Positions 8,899-17,527 of a stretch of 64,000 bases of DNA are shown piece by piece. The notes below the pieces were generated by a model that searched no databases, was not told where the DNA came from, and saw only the letters and a list, made by a program, of their open reading frames with translations. The translations under genes and the position numbers were made by a program. Position 1 is the stretch's first letter, and each line of letters opens with the position of its first letter. This DNA comes from Pseudomonas migulae NBRC 103157. GTDB lineage: Bacteria > Pseudomonadota > Gammaproteobacteria > Pseudomonadales > Pseudomonadaceae. The stretch covers positions 62,001-126,000 of the forward strand of contig NZ_BDAG01000002.1 in NCBI RefSeq assembly GCF_002091715.1, given 5' to 3'.

Positions 8899-9369
8899 TT
8901 ACAACGTACCAATCAGGGCCAGCTCTGCCTTGAGCTGTTCGGCGCCCAGTTGGGAAAGCGGTAAGGCAAGGAAGGCTTCAATACGGGTTTTGATCTGCTC
9001 CAAAGTGGCTTCGAAAGCCGCCTCGATCGCGGCTTGAGTCCCGCGGTATTCCGAAGGATCAGCCAGCCCCCAGTGGGCTTTGGTGGCAGGTCCAAAAAAT
9101 ACCGGGCAAGCTTCACCGGCCGCCTTGTCGCACACCGTGATGACGAAATCGGGAGCCAGATTCACATGGACATCACTGGACTTACTGAACAGCCCGGCCG
9201 TAGAAATACCAGCTTTCTCCAACGTCTTGAGACTCAGTGGATGCACCTCGCCTTTAGGCTGACTGCCAGCGCTGCAGGCTTTCATGCCTTGCGGTGCCAA
9301 GTGATTGAAGGCTGCCTCACAAAGGATGCTGCGACAGCTGTTGGCAGTGCAGAGGAACAAGATTTTCAT
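8899..9369 (-). CDS. arsC: Arsenate reductase ArsC, low-molecular-weight phosphatase type (copy 1)
   Basis: 156 residues. The catalytic loop is [20 protein letters not shown] (CX5R at residues 7-13), followed by [12 protein letters not shown] and the [15 protein letters not shown] segment that holds the further redox cysteines. This is the thioredoxin-coupled family reducing As(V) to As(III). It sits between arsR and the acr3 relic, the usual order, but its product can no longer be exported by the neighbouring gene. Confidence 0.93.
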   Translation of the reverse strand: MKILFLCTANSCRSILCEAAFNHLAPQGMKACSAGSQPKGEVHPLSLKTLEKAGISTAGLFSKSSDVHVNLAPDFVITVCDKAAGEACPVFFGPATKAHWGLADPSEYRGTQAAIEAAFEATLEQIKTRIEAFLALPLSQLGAEQLKAELALIGTL

Positions 9370-9411
9370 CGAACGATCTCGTAGTCGAAGGCGGAATCAG
9401 ACGATCCAGCG

Positions 9412-9768
9412 TTAACAGCACACGGCTGCACGTTCAGGACGGTCACCCATTTCATCAAGCCGTTTGGCATCGGGACTCAACCAGTGCTTGTTGCTTTGAA
9501 GCACGGTGGTCAGCACTTGATGAACCCAGTCAGGAAGATTCGGGTGCAGCCGGTAATAAACCCATTGGCCTTGCCGACGGTCTGACAACAGGCCACAAGT
9601 TCGCAGTTGTGCGAGGTGCCTGGAGATTTTGGGCTGACTCTCGTTCAATGCGCAGGTCAGCTCGCAAACACACAGCTCTCCTTCGCGGGTGATGAGCAAC
9701 ATCGTGCGCACCCGAGTGTCGTCAGCCAGGCATTTGAAAACAGTGGTCGGTGTCAGATGGTCAGCCAT
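9412..9768 (-). CDS. arsR: ArsR arsenic-responsive repressor
   Basis: 118 residues from MADHLTPTTV; a TTG four codons upstream overlaps the preceding stop. The winged helix contains ELCVCELTCALNESQPKISRHL, in which the CVC pair plus a nearby Cys is the classic As(III)/Sb(III) site at the recognition helix. A CC doublet ends the protein. It represses the operon; the probable operator lies upstream of arsC2, the first gene. Confidence 0.92.
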   Translation of the reverse strand: MADHLTPTTVFKCLADDTRVRTMLLITREGELCVCELTCALNESQPKISRHLAQLRTCGLLSDRRQGQWVYYRLHPNLPDWVHQVLTTVLQSNKHWLSPDAKRLDEMGDRPERAAVCC

Positions 9769-9776
9769 ATCGGTTC

Positions 9777-10190
9777 TCAATGTTTGTTTTTGACCAAGAC
9801 GAACATTTTGATGCGCTCATGAATCTCGTGGAGGGTGTGGCGGAAGGCATCGGGTTTGGTGCTGGTCACCGGGTCCTCAAAACTCCAGGCCAATGCTTCA
9901 CCTGATCCAGGTAAAGACAGGCATTCGGCTGCGGATTTATCACACAAGGCAATGACGTAATCGAAACGCTCACCACGGAATTCGTCTATCGACTTGCTGC
10001 GTAACCCTTCGCCGCTCACACCGATGTGTGAGAGCGCCTCAAAGGTACGCGGATCTACCTGAGTCGGAGTTGTGCCGGCACTGAATGCCTCAAAATGCTC
10101 TGAGTCGGTATGTCTCAACAACGCTTGGGCCAACTGGGAGCGAGCAGCGTTGGCGGTGCAGACGAACAGGACACGGGCTTTGCTGGTCAT
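9777..10190 (-). CDS. Second ArsC-like low-molecular-weight phosphatase family protein
   Basis: 137 residues, first gene of the operon. The CX5R loop is VCTANAARSQLAQALL (Cys near residue 11), and ALCDKSAAECLSLPGSG supplies the second cysteine region. It overlaps arsR by a few bases. It is only loosely similar to copy 1 (no second Cys inside the loop), so it may be an arsenate reductase with a different reductant or a protein-tyrosine phosphatase; the operon favours the former. Confidence 0.85.
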   Translation of the reverse strand: MTSKARVLFVCTANAARSQLAQALLRHTDSEHFEAFSAGTTPTQVDPRTFEALSHIGVSGEGLRSKSIDEFRGERFDYVIALCDKSAAECLSLPGSGEALAWSFEDPVTSTKPDAFRHTLHEIHERIKMFVLVKNKH

Positions 10191-10204
10191 TGTGAAGCCT
10201 TGGC

Positions 10205-10235
10205 TGATATATGGCTTAGCGAATATATGTTTTTC
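10205..10235 (-). promoter_or_regulatory. Probable ArsR operator/promoter of the ars operon
   Basis: The segment just upstream of arsC2 contains the repeated hexamer ATATAT around a TTCGCTAAG core when read on the minus strand (CATATATTCGCTAAGCC then ATATATC). AT-rich imperfect palindromes of this shape are typical ArsR sites. The rest of the 328 bp gap (10191-10518) has no full gene; bases 10429-10497 read as a short coding-like tail (ending PSEPVPVV, stop TAG) that I cannot assign. Confidence 0.5.
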
Positions 10236-10518
10236 CGTATACGAGGTAAAGAGTCAACGACGGATTAATCCGTCAAAACGATTGGATTCCGCCGACCACC
10301 TTCAATGAAAGCTCTGTATTTAGGCGCCAGCCACGTCAATCGCTTGCCGGGTCTTTTCGGATAACCCCGGCGGTGCATATATGGTTTTTGTAATGAATCT
10401 GTCACTTACGCAGAAATAGGTCGCTCCTGGGTTCAAGGACGACCTGGACATGCAGAAGAAACAGGAAGCCCCCTCCGAACCCGTCCCTGTCGTCTAGAAC
10501 GAGTTCGGTGGTTGGGCA

Positions 10519-11874
10519 CTAGGGTTTGCAACAACCCGGCGAGCTACGAGGTACGACCTCAGGGATTGCTCCTCCCGCGCCGCAACAGGACGCCTGACTG
10601 GCAGAAGCCTTCGAGCGATCATCGGCTTCATCGAAATCCGAGTTGCATACGCCGGTCTCCGGGAGGACCAGATCCACCCTTTTGGCGGCATCCCAATCGC
10701 CCGCCAATGCCGCAACCACAGACCGAACCTGCTCATACCCCGTCATCAACAAGAACGTAGGCGCCCGGCCATAGCTCTTCATCCCCACAACGAACAAGCC
10801 TTGCTCGGGATGGGCCAACTCTATCGCGCCGTGGGGTCTGACCGTACCGCAACTGTGCTCGTTGGGGTCAATCATTGGAGCCAGCTGCACTGCGCTTTGG
10901 GTCGCTGGATCAAGTGCGATACGCAGCTCGGCGAGAAGGCTCATGTCAGGGCGAAATCCAGTCGCCACAATGATTTCGTCCACCGGTGGAAGTAACTGCT
11001 CTCCCGCCTTCACGGCCAGTCCTTCGCCATCGCCAACAACCTGATCGATAGCGACGTTTTTGAACAACTCGATCACGCCGTCATTCAGCAACTGGCGAAT
11101 CTTCAGACCGAGCTTTCCGCGCTCTTCCAACTGATCATTTGCACCACCACCCAGAATGCGCTCAAGGGAATTACCTCGGATCACCCAGAACACTTTGGTT
11201 TGCGGCGCCTCTCGGGTCAGGCGCACCAGGTCCTGGAGAGTATTGAACGCGGAGTGACCACCACCTACCACCAACACTCTTTTGTTGGCATAACGATTCC
11301 GGGCACGACCCAGCACCTGCGGAATGCCGTACGCAATGTGCGCTGCATGTTCGATCTCGCCCAAGGCCGGGATGCCATGGGCACCCATCCAGTTTGGTGT
11401 CCGGTAGGTGCCCGAGGCATCAATGACAGCGCTGGCCAACACATCCCGTTCACCCGATGGCCCTGCGACACGCAGCAAAAAAGGAGCTGTCGATCTGCCT
11501 TGGGTCTTCATCACATCCTGTCCGACGCGGGTGACTGCCAGAACACGGGAATCAAGCTGCAAGTGACGCTTGATCTGTTCGAGGTCCGCGAGAGGTCGAA
11601 CAAACCGGTCCAGCAGTTCACGACCCGTTGGGTACTCGTTCTCCGGTGGTGGAGTCCAACCATCGGCCAGCAGAAGTTTGGCCGCCTCCTTGTCCACATT
11701 GAACTGCCACGGAGAGAACATCTTCACATGCGCCCATTCTTCAATGCTCGCCCCAGCTTCCGGACCCGCTTCCAGAATCAGCGGAGTGAGCCCTCGGGCC
11801 AGCAGGTGGGCAGCGCTGGCGAGGCCCACCGGACCCGCTCCAATGATGGCAACTGGTAGGCGAGTGCTTTCCAT
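10519..11874 (-). CDS. FAD/NAD(P)-binding oxidoreductase with Cys-rich tail, arsN-linked
   Basis: 451 residues. The N-terminal FAD site is VAIIGAGPVGLASAAHLLARG, a second Rossmann motif VLVVGGGHSAFNTLQD lies near residue 200, and a flavoprotein ATGFRPD segment near 310, as in flavin monooxygenases. The last 25 residues carry two vicinal pairs (ASCCGAGG and GCCKP), unusual for this fold and suggestive of metalloid binding. It follows arsN by 14 bp. A role in oxidising or modifying an organoarsenical is inferred; the reaction is unknown. Confidence 0.8.
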   Translation of the reverse strand: MESTRLPVAIIGAGPVGLASAAHLLARGLTPLILEAGPEAGASIEEWAHVKMFSPWQFNVDKEAAKLLLADGWTPPPENEYPTGRELLDRFVRPLADLEQIKRHLQLDSRVLAVTRVGQDVMKTQGRSTAPFLLRVAGPSGERDVLASAVIDASGTYRTPNWMGAHGIPALGEIEHAAHIAYGIPQVLGRARNRYANKRVLVVGGGHSAFNTLQDLVRLTREAPQTKVFWVIRGNSLERILGGGANDQLEERGKLGLKIRQLLNDGVIELFKNVAIDQVVGDGEGLAVKAGEQLLPPVDEIIVATGFRPDMSLLAELRIALDPATQSAVQLAPMIDPNEHSCGTVRPHGAIELAHPEQGLFVVGMKSYGRAPTFLLMTGYEQVRSVVAALAGDWDAAKRVDLVLPETGVCNSDFDEADDRSKASASQASCCGAGGAIPEVVPRSSPGCCKP

Positions 11875-11888
11875 GATCGACTCCTTTT

Positions 11889-12392
11889 TCAGGCTGGCTG
11901 ATTGTTCGGAAACAGATGCTCGACAATCGCGCAGTCGAGCCAGCGTCCTTCCAGGCAGGCGTGTTTTTCATACACACCCACTTGGCGGAAACCGCAGGCT
12001 TTGCACAATGCAATGCTGGCGTGATTGAAGGTAAAAATGCGTGAAAGGACTTTCCAGAATCCGCGAGCTTCGGCTTCCTCCAGCAGCGATTGAAGCAACA
12101 GCTTGCCGAGCCCCTGGCCGCGAACACTGCGGTCCAGGTAAATGGAAAAATCCGCAATACCGTCGTAACAGGCACGAGCGCGATAACTACTGAGTCCTGC
12201 CCATCCAACAACCTGATCCGCCTCATCGACCAAGACCAACACTGGATAACGCTCCATTGAGCGGATGCGATCAAGCATATCTGCCGAAGTTCGAGGGTGC
12301 GTTTCAAACGTAGAGCTACGTTCCTCGATCCCTTGGTTGTAGATGGCCGCTATTGAAACGGCATCCCTGGGCCCAGCTAAACGAACTCGCAT
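11889..12392 (-). CDS. arsN1: ArsN1-type arsinothricin/phosphinothricin N-acetyltransferase
   Basis: 167 residues of GNAT fold. The acetyl-CoA loop is VRGQGLGKLLLQSLLEEA (about residues 90-107), preceded by ADFSIYLD. FNHASIALCKACGFRQVGVYEKHA is characteristic of phosphinothricin and ArsN1 acetyltransferases. It would acetylate the amine of arsinothricin, a natural organoarsenical antibiotic, or of phosphinothricin. It lies between a MarR regulator and the Cys-tailed flavoprotein, with a putative operator 18 bp upstream. Confidence 0.88.
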   Translation of the reverse strand: MRVRLAGPRDAVSIAAIYNQGIEERSSTFETHPRTSADMLDRIRSMERYPVLVLVDEADQVVGWAGLSSYRARACYDGIADFSIYLDRSVRGQGLGKLLLQSLLEEAEARGFWKVLSRIFTFNHASIALCKACGFRQVGVYEKHACLEGRWLDCAIVEHLFPNNQPA

Positions 12393-12409
12393 TATTGGAG
12401 CTCCACTAC

Positions 12410-12424
12410 GTTGGTAGTAACAAC
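12410..12424. promoter_or_regulatory. Putative MarR operator, GTTG-N7-CAAC (arsN promoter)
   Basis: GTTG at 12410-12413 and CAAC at 12421-12424 form a dyad with a 7-base spacer, 18 bp before arsN. The same dyad occurs at 12971-12985 before the MarR gene. Both share a TAG in the spacer. Confidence 0.5.
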
Positions 12425-12433
12425 ATTATTGGC

Positions 12434-12457
12434 AAAAAAAGGGAACTTCTTCCCTTT
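12434..12457 (-). terminator. Rho-independent terminator of the marR gene
   Basis: AAAAGGGAA pairs with TTCCCTTTT around a four-base loop, and on the minus strand the stem is followed by a run of seven T. It begins right after the marR stop, so arsN and the flavoprotein probably need their own promoter at the 12410 dyad. Confidence 0.7.
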
Positions 12458-12955
12458 TCAATCCTTGTTCTTCACGGCTGGGCAGCACTCGCTCACAAGC
12501 CCGCAGCGAATCTCTGTGGCCCGCGTAATCTGCCTGAGCAAACTCAACGCTCCCTGCCTGGCCTCGGCCGAGAGGTTCTCGATCATCGCTCGCTCCTCGG
12601 CAATCAGATCAGCCCTGATTTTCGCGTATAGCTCACGTCCAGCATCCGTTGCCTGAATTCGCACCGCTCGCCGATCCTCATCATCCTCAACGCGGGACAC
12701 ATACCCTTTGCGTTCCAGGGTATCGATCACGCGACTCGCCGTGCTCTTGTCCAAGAACATTTCTTCCGCCAAGAGCTGAAGGCGTAATGCTCCCCTTTTG
12801 ACCAGTGTTTCGACCGCATAGCACTGGGTTACCGATACGTCGTAACAGCAGATCCGATCTCGATCACGGAACTGATGGACGCGAACGAGCTGGTTCAACG
12901 CCTCGTACAAGTCTTCAGAATCCTGAGTTAACTGCTCGTTTTTACCCTTTGCCAT
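12458..12955 (-). CDS. MarR-family regulator with paired cysteines
   Basis: 165 residues from MAKGKNEQLT; an alternative ATG lies three codons upstream. The MarR wing-helix region is LAEEMFLDKSTASRVIDTLE followed by KGYVSRVEDDEDRRAVRIQ. Two vicinal Cys pairs are present, DRICCYDVS in the N-terminal helices and SECCPAVK at the C-terminus. The genetic setting (arsN, a Cys-tailed flavoprotein, divergent arsO) and these pairs suggest direct As(III) or organoarsenical sensing. No ArsR-type gene lies in this sub-cluster. Confidence 0.85.
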   Translation of the reverse strand: MAKGKNEQLTQDSEDLYEALNQLVRVHQFRDRDRICCYDVSVTQCYAVETLVKRGALRLQLLAEEMFLDKSTASRVIDTLERKGYVSRVEDDEDRRAVRIQATDAGRELYAKIRADLIAEERAMIENLSAEARQGALSLLRQITRATEIRCGLVSECCPAVKNKD

Positions 12956-12970
12956 AACCGTCACAATTTA

Positions 12971-12985
12971 GTTGTTAGCTGCAAC
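12971..12985. promoter_or_regulatory. Putative MarR operator, GTTG-N7-CAAC (marR/arsO divergent region)
   Basis: GTTG at 12971-12974 and CAAC at 12982-12985 lie 16 bp before the likely marR ATG. The dyad matches the site before arsN. Its position over the marR promoter fits autorepression; it might also influence arsO, which begins 309 bp to the right. Confidence 0.5.
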
Positions 12986-13081
12986 AATAATCCCGACATC
13001 CAAGAATCGTCAACACCGACCTCCGGTTGACGTCAGTCAAACGAAAGCTCCAGATTGTTGTAGGTGACAACAGTACTTGCG

Positions 13082-13195
13082 TCTCCGATAGCCAAAGAGA
13101 CAGGATGGCCCATCACCCGTGTGGTGGGCGGCCTGTCCTGGGGACTGCTGGTAGCGGGAGCGTCCTCGCCGGCAGTCATTCGAAGCATTTAATCA
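13082..13195 (+). pseudogene. MFS transporter N-terminal fragment
   Basis: A frame without start reads AKETGWPITRVVGGLSWGLL and then VAGASSPAVIRSI before a stop. This has the cadence of the second membrane segment of MFS permeases. It is about 37 codons long in the 330 bp between marR and arsO. Probably the scrap of a transporter lost from the cluster; the family call is tentative. Confidence 0.4.
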
Positions 13196-13293
13196 ATGTC
13201 GATCAGCCTCCTCAACCTATGAGCTAGATCAGTTGGATTCAAAGTTGGGTCGCTATACTGGCTACCGCCCAGCATCGACTTTAGGTTTCCACC

Positions 13294-14373
13294 ATGACTC
13301 CTTCACCCAGCGACCAACGAGATGTAGTCATTATCGGTGGAGGTCAGTCAGCCTTGGCGGTAGCGTATTTCCTGCGCCGAACTCGACTTTCGTTCGTCAT
13401 CCTCGACGCAGAGGAAGAGCCCGGTGGTGCCTGGCGGCATGGCTGGAACTCGCTGCGCTTATTCTCTCCGGCCACCTGGAGTTCAATACCCGGCTGGATG
13501 ATGCCGCCCGCGCAAGAAGGCTATCCCACACGAAATCATGTAATCGACTATCTCAACCAATATGAGCAGCGCTACCAATTTCCGGTGGAGCGCCCGGTTC
13601 GGGTCGTTTCCGTGGAACGCTTAGAGTCTGGCTTACGAGTACGTTCTGACGGCAAGTATTGGGATGCCAAGGTTGTAATCAGCGCTACCGGCACTTGGAG
13701 CAATCCGTATATCCCTCACTACCCTGATGTCGAGTTATTCGCCGGTCGGCAATTGCATTCCGCGAACTATGTCGATGCACAAGCGTTTGCTGGCAAGAAG
13801 GTTTTGGTGGTGGGTGGTGGCAATTCAGGAGCGCAGATTCTGGCAGAAGTATCCAAGGTCGCCGAGACCACTTGGGTAACCGCCACTGAACCGGTCTTTT
13901 TGCCTGACGATGTGGATGGACGGGTGCTGTTCGAGCGCGCCACTCAGCGCTTGAAGGCCCAGCAAGAGGGGCGTGTCATTGACCAGCCGGTCGGCGGGTT
14001 GGGAGACATCGTCATGGTGCCACCCGTTGTAGAAGCCCGTGAGCGTGATGCTCTCAAGTCTGTACGCCCATTTGAACGTTTCACTCGCGATGGCGTGATG
14101 TGGGCCGATGGATCTGAATCTGCAGTGGACGCGGTCATTTGGTGTACCGGGTTCAGGCCCGCACTTCAGCATCTGGATACGTTGGGGGTGATCGACACTG
14201 AAGGTCGCGTTAAGGTCGACGGCACTCACTCGATCCAGGAACCAAGACTATGGCTGGTGGGCTATGGCGAGTGGACAGGTTCGGCTTCCGCCACGCTGAT
14301 CGGTGTAACACGCACAGCACGCAGCACAGTCAATGAGATCGCCGCCTATCTTGGCGATCCGTCCGTGCACTAG
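13294..14373 (+). CDS. arsO: ArsO-type flavin-containing monooxygenase
   Basis: 359 residues. The FAD site is [20 protein letters not shown], the [10 protein letters not shown] segment follows, and the NADP site is [17 protein letters not shown] (near residue 170), with [12 protein letters not shown] between them as in single-component FMOs. ArsO genes accompany arsenic operons, and the product is thought to act on arsenicals, though the reaction is not well defined. It is transcribed away from the marR-arsN unit. Confidence 0.85.
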   Translation: MTPSPSDQRDVVIIGGGQSALAVAYFLRRTRLSFVILDAEEEPGGAWRHGWNSLRLFSPATWSSIPGWMMPPAQEGYPTRNHVIDYLNQYEQRYQFPVERPVRVVSVERLESGLRVRSDGKYWDAKVVISATGTWSNPYIPHYPDVELFAGRQLHSANYVDAQAFAGKKVLVVGGGNSGAQILAEVSKVAETTWVTATEPVFLPDDVDGRVLFERATQRLKAQQEGRVIDQPVGGLGDIVMVPPVVEARERDALKSVRPFERFTRDGVMWADGSESAVDAVIWCTGFRPALQHLDTLGVIDTEGRVKVDGTHSIQEPRLWLVGYGEWTGSASATLIGVTRTARSTVNEIAAYLGDPSVH

Positions 14374-14419
14374 TGCGCCTACCCCCCAGGAGTAGAGGAC
14401 ACGAATGAAATGAGCCTGT

Positions 14420-14482
14420 GGAAGCGCCGAACTCAACTTTCGCTCGTTATTCTCGACGCTGAGAAAAAGCCAAGTGGCGCCT
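14420..14482 (+). repeat. Partial duplicate of the arsO 5' region
   Basis: Just after arsO, a short stretch reads RRTQLSLVILDAEKKPSGA, nearly the same as residues 28-46 of ArsO ([19 protein letters not shown]). The DNA matches 13371-13430 with scattered differences, then stops at TGA. It looks like a diverged scrap of a second arsO-like gene or a tandem duplication. Confidence 0.65.
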
Positions 14483-14498
14483 GACGACTTGATTGGAA

Positions 14499-15827
14499 CT
14501 AGGCAAGCGGTAACCAGACGCACACTTCGAACCCCTCCTTTCGACCTGTTGCAGGGGAAAACAATTTCATTCTCGCGTTGACCCCCTGCACGATGGTTTT
14601 GGTAATCGCCAACCCCAGCCCTGAACCACTGATTTCACTGTGACCGCGCACAAAGCGCTCTGTCAGGTGCTGCAATACCGACTGCGGCACCGCCGGGCCG
14701 CTATTGACCACCCGTAGCTGTGCCTGTTCGGTGAGACTGACATCGATCGGTTGATCCGCTGCCCCGTACTTCAGCGCATTTTCGATCAGGTTGCGCAACA
14801 GGATGCCAAAGGCGTCCGGATCAATGGTCGAGTACACGCAGGTCTGGTTTGGCAGCTGCAACTTGATCCGGTGCCCACTACGGTTGTTCCACTCATCAAC
14901 CACATGGGCAAGCAACGGAATGAGGTCCTGAGGCGTTTCGGACAACAGGCCACCGCCTTCGGCCTTGGCCAGTTGCATGAGTTTTTCCGAGAGCCGCGCC
15001 AGCTCGCGTAACGCGTTTTCGATTTTCGCCGCACGTACTCGCAACGGGCCCTCGGGCGCCTCTTGGTGGAGTCGCTGGATTTGCGCCAGGGTCGCCGCCA
15101 GTGGCGTACGCAGTTCATGGGCACTGTTGGCAGTAAAGCTGCGTTCGCTCTCCAAAGCCTTGCGCAAGCGCTCCAGCAGATGATTGACCGCCTCCGCCAG
15201 TGGTGCGATTTCCGCCGGCAATCGCGCCCCGCTGATCGGCGACAGATCACCCACCCCACGAGTCTCCACGGCACGACGATAGGCCAATACACTGCGCAAG
15301 CTGATGCGCACAAACAACCACGTGCCTAACAGACTGATGGGAATCAGCGCCAATAATGGCAACAACAAGGCAAGCAACGCTTCACGTGCCGCTTCACGGC
15401 GGTGTTCCAGAGGTTCGGCAATCTCGATAAACACTGTTTCACGTAGCGCACTGGCGCCGTACAAACGGTATTTTTTTGTGGTTGAAAAGCCTTCGGCCGG
15501 TTGTTGGTTGAAGATCTTCGGGTTGGCGTCGTGGGACTGCATCAGGATCTCGCCCTTGGCATCGCGCACCAGATACGTCAGGTATTCCTTGTGCATTTTC
15601 AGGGTGGCGACATGTTGTGCCTCACTGGGGTTTTCCCGGTTGCTGATTTCCAGCACGGCCAGGGGCAGGATGCGCTGCGCGGTCTCTTCCAGCGCGCTGT
15701 CGAACGCCTCGTTCAATTCATGTTGCACCACCAGCCAGGCGCCAACGGTGGCCGCCAGCCACAGTAAGGTCGTGCCCAACGTCAGCCCCAGGCCGAGGCG
15801 TTTTTGAAGGCTTGACGACGGCTTCAT
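14499..15827 (-). CDS. Two-component sensor histidine kinase
   Basis: 442 residues. Membrane helix 1 is about residues 13-35, followed by a periplasmic domain of about 130 residues, then helix 2 (LLPLLALIPISLLGTWLFV), HAMP, and the H-box SAHELRTPLAATLAQIQ. The N-box NLIENALKYG and G-box GSGLGLAITK complete the ATPase. The start overlaps the response regulator by 4 bp (ATGA). The regulator is divergent from the PepSY/flavin-carrier genes, which are the likely targets; the signal is unknown. Confidence 0.92.
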   Translation of the reverse strand: MKPSSSLQKRLGLGLTLGTTLLWLAATVGAWLVVQHELNEAFDSALEETAQRILPLAVLEISNRENPSEAQHVATLKMHKEYLTYLVRDAKGEILMQSHDANPKIFNQQPAEGFSTTKKYRLYGASALRETVFIEIAEPLEHRREAAREALLALLLPLLALIPISLLGTWLFVRISLRSVLAYRRAVETRGVGDLSPISGARLPAEIAPLAEAVNHLLERLRKALESERSFTANSAHELRTPLAATLAQIQRLHQEAPEGPLRVRAAKIENALRELARLSEKLMQLAKAEGGGLLSETPQDLIPLLAHVVDEWNNRSGHRIKLQLPNQTCVYSTIDPDAFGILLRNLIENALKYGAADQPIDVSLTEQAQLRVVNSGPAVPQSVLQHLTERFVRGHSEISGSGLGLAITKTIVQGVNARMKLFSPATGRKEGFEVCVWLPLA

Positions 15828-16483
15828 GCGGACATCAACCGGTAGCCCATGCCCCGCACGGTTTCAATCAGGTCGCGCCCGAGTTTTTTACGCAGCCGAC
15901 TGATGTAGACCTCGATGGTGTTGCTCTCGATTTCGGCACCGAAGGCATACAACCGCTCTTCTAGTTGCGACTTGGACAGCAGCGCGCTTGGGCGCTGCAC
16001 AAACGCTTCGAACAGCGCCCACTCCCGCGCGGTCAGGTCCACCGTCGCACCGGCCCGCAACACCGTGCGGGCACTCATGTCGACCTGCAAGTCGCCGAGT
16101 CTGATCTGTGGATTGGGGTTGCCGCTGTAGCGCCGGGCCACCGCCGCCACACGGGCCGAGAGTTCGAACAGGTCGAACGGTTTGACCAGGTAGTCGTCGG
16201 CGCCCGCGTTGAGGCCAGCGATACGATCGGAAATCTGATCCTGAGCGGTCAGGATAATCACCGGGGTCACGTCCCCTGCCGAACGTTGCTGACGCAGAAA
16301 ATCCAGCCCCCGACCGTCCGGGAGCATCAGGTCCAGCAGGATCAGGTCGTAAGGCGTGGTGCGCACGCTGTTGCGCGCATGGTCCAGGCGCTGCACCCAA
16401 TCGACGGCGTGGCCGTCATCGGCGATCTGCTCGCGCACCGCCTCCCCCAACCCGGGTGCGTCCTCGACCAATAAAACCCGCAT
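15824..16483 (-). CDS. OmpR-family response regulator
   Basis: 219 residues from MRVLLVEDAPGLGEAV, preceded by AGGAG; an upstream ATG would add 11 codons without a good ribosome site. The phospho-acceptor Asp is in YDLILLDLMLPDGRG, the switch Lys in DYLVKPFDLFEL, and the C-terminal winged helix includes ESNTIEVYISRLRKKLG. It pairs with the downstream kinase. A 130 bp gap separates it from the divergent PepSY gene. Confidence 0.93.
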   Translation of the reverse strand: MRVLLVEDAPGLGEAVREQIADDGHAVDWVQRLDHARNSVRTTPYDLILLDLMLPDGRGLDFLRQQRSAGDVTPVIILTAQDQISDRIAGLNAGADDYLVKPFDLFELSARVAAVARRYSGNPNPQIRLGDLQVDMSARTVLRAGATVDLTAREWALFEAFVQRPSALLSKSQLEERLYAFGAEIESNTIEVYISRLRKKLGRDLIETVRGMGYRLMSA

Positions 16484-16615
16484 CTGGCAGCTCCTGTGAT
16501 GGTTGTCGTGCAGCACCTTAATTGCCTTACCTGACGTGAATCTGAAGATTCAGCTGGTTGTCAGGAATGCACCTTAGGGTATGCCACAGACGCCGACCTC
16601 GGCAGGAGACAGATC

Positions 16616-16939
16616 ATGAAAACAGGTTTTATTGCCAATGCCACGCTGTTGAGCCTGCTGCTCAGTGGTTACGCCCTGGCCGATGACGATTGCAGCGACC
16701 CGGTGAGCGACTGGCAACCGCGGGAAACCTTGCGTCAGCAGGTCGAACGGCAATACGGCTGGAGCGTACAACGCATCAAGGTCGACGACGGTTGTTACGA
16801 GCTCAAGGGGCTGGATCGAAAAGGCAACGCCATCGAAGCCAGCTACTCACCGGCCTCGCTGCGTTTGCGCACACTCGAGATCCATTTCCGCGACGACGGC
16901 GATGCCAGGGATTACCTCGGCAGCCCGCTCACCGAATGA
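16616..16939 (+). CDS. PepSY-domain periplasmic protein
   Basis: 107 residues with a signal peptide (MKTGFIANATLLSLLLSGYALA, cleaved before DDD) and one small PepSY domain (QQVERQYGWSVQRIKVDDGCYELKG). Such short proteins sit beside two-component pairs in many Pseudomonas genomes and are exported. Likely the first gene of the electron-relay operon, 92 bp before the DUF2271 gene. Confidence 0.82.
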   Translation: MKTGFIANATLLSLLLSGYALADDDCSDPVSDWQPRETLRQQVERQYGWSVQRIKVDDGCYELKGLDRKGNAIEASYSPASLRLRTLEIHFRDDGDARDYLGSPLTE

Positions 16940-17031
16940 CGCCTCACCTGTCGATGAGTTTTCCCTGCGCTTCAGGTTGCTGTCAGCAAGCAGGTCCAGG
17001 CTCTCGACCTAACGATCAAAAGGACACCCTC

Positions 17032-17502
17032 ATGAAAAAGATCATCGCAGCCACCTGCCTAGCCGGCGCCATTGCCCTGCCGGGTCTGGCCCAGGCTCGT
17101 GAAGTGACCTTGACCACACAGCTCAAGGACTACAACGGCAATGATGCCTATCTGGCGATCTATGTCACCGACGCCAACGGCCAATACCAGAAAACCCTTT
17201 GGGTGGCCGGCAAGAAAGCCAAGTACTACAAGCACCTGGGCGACTGGGCCCGTGGCAGCGGAATGAACCCGAGCGAGTTTGACGGGGTCAGCGGCGCCAG
17301 TGTCGGCAGTGGGCGCACGCTCAAAGTCAGCGTCGAACTGGCAGACACCCTGATTGATGCCGGGTATCAGATCCGCATCGACAGCGCCGTCGAGGACAAA
17401 CGCGACGCTCGTGCCGATGTCAGCGTGCCGTTGACATCCAACGGCGCCGGCAAGCCGGCGACCGGCAGTACCTACGTCGAGTCCTTTACTTACGATCTGT
17501 AG
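17032..17502 (+). CDS. DUF2271 periplasmic protein, predicted flavinylated FMN carrier
   Basis: 156 residues with a cleavable signal peptide ending at LAQA (about residue 22). Residues 84-90 read DGVSGAS, a match to the ApbE flavinylation consensus D-x-x-S/T-G/S-A-S/T. FMN would be attached to Ser90. ApbE and a PepSY-flavodoxin reductase follow directly, which supports a covalent flavoprotein carrying electrons in the periplasm. DUF2271 has no firm biochemical role; the motif is seen, the function inferred. Confidence 0.8.
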   Translation: MKKIIAATCLAGAIALPGLAQAREVTLTTQLKDYNGNDAYLAIYVTDANGQYQKTLWVAGKKAKYYKHLGDWARGSGMNPSEFDGVSGASVGSGRTLKVSVELADTLIDAGYQIRIDSAVEDKRDARADVSVPLTSNGAGKPATGSTYVESFTYDL

Positions 17503-17527
17503 CACCCGCCATTTCTGGAGGCTGAAC

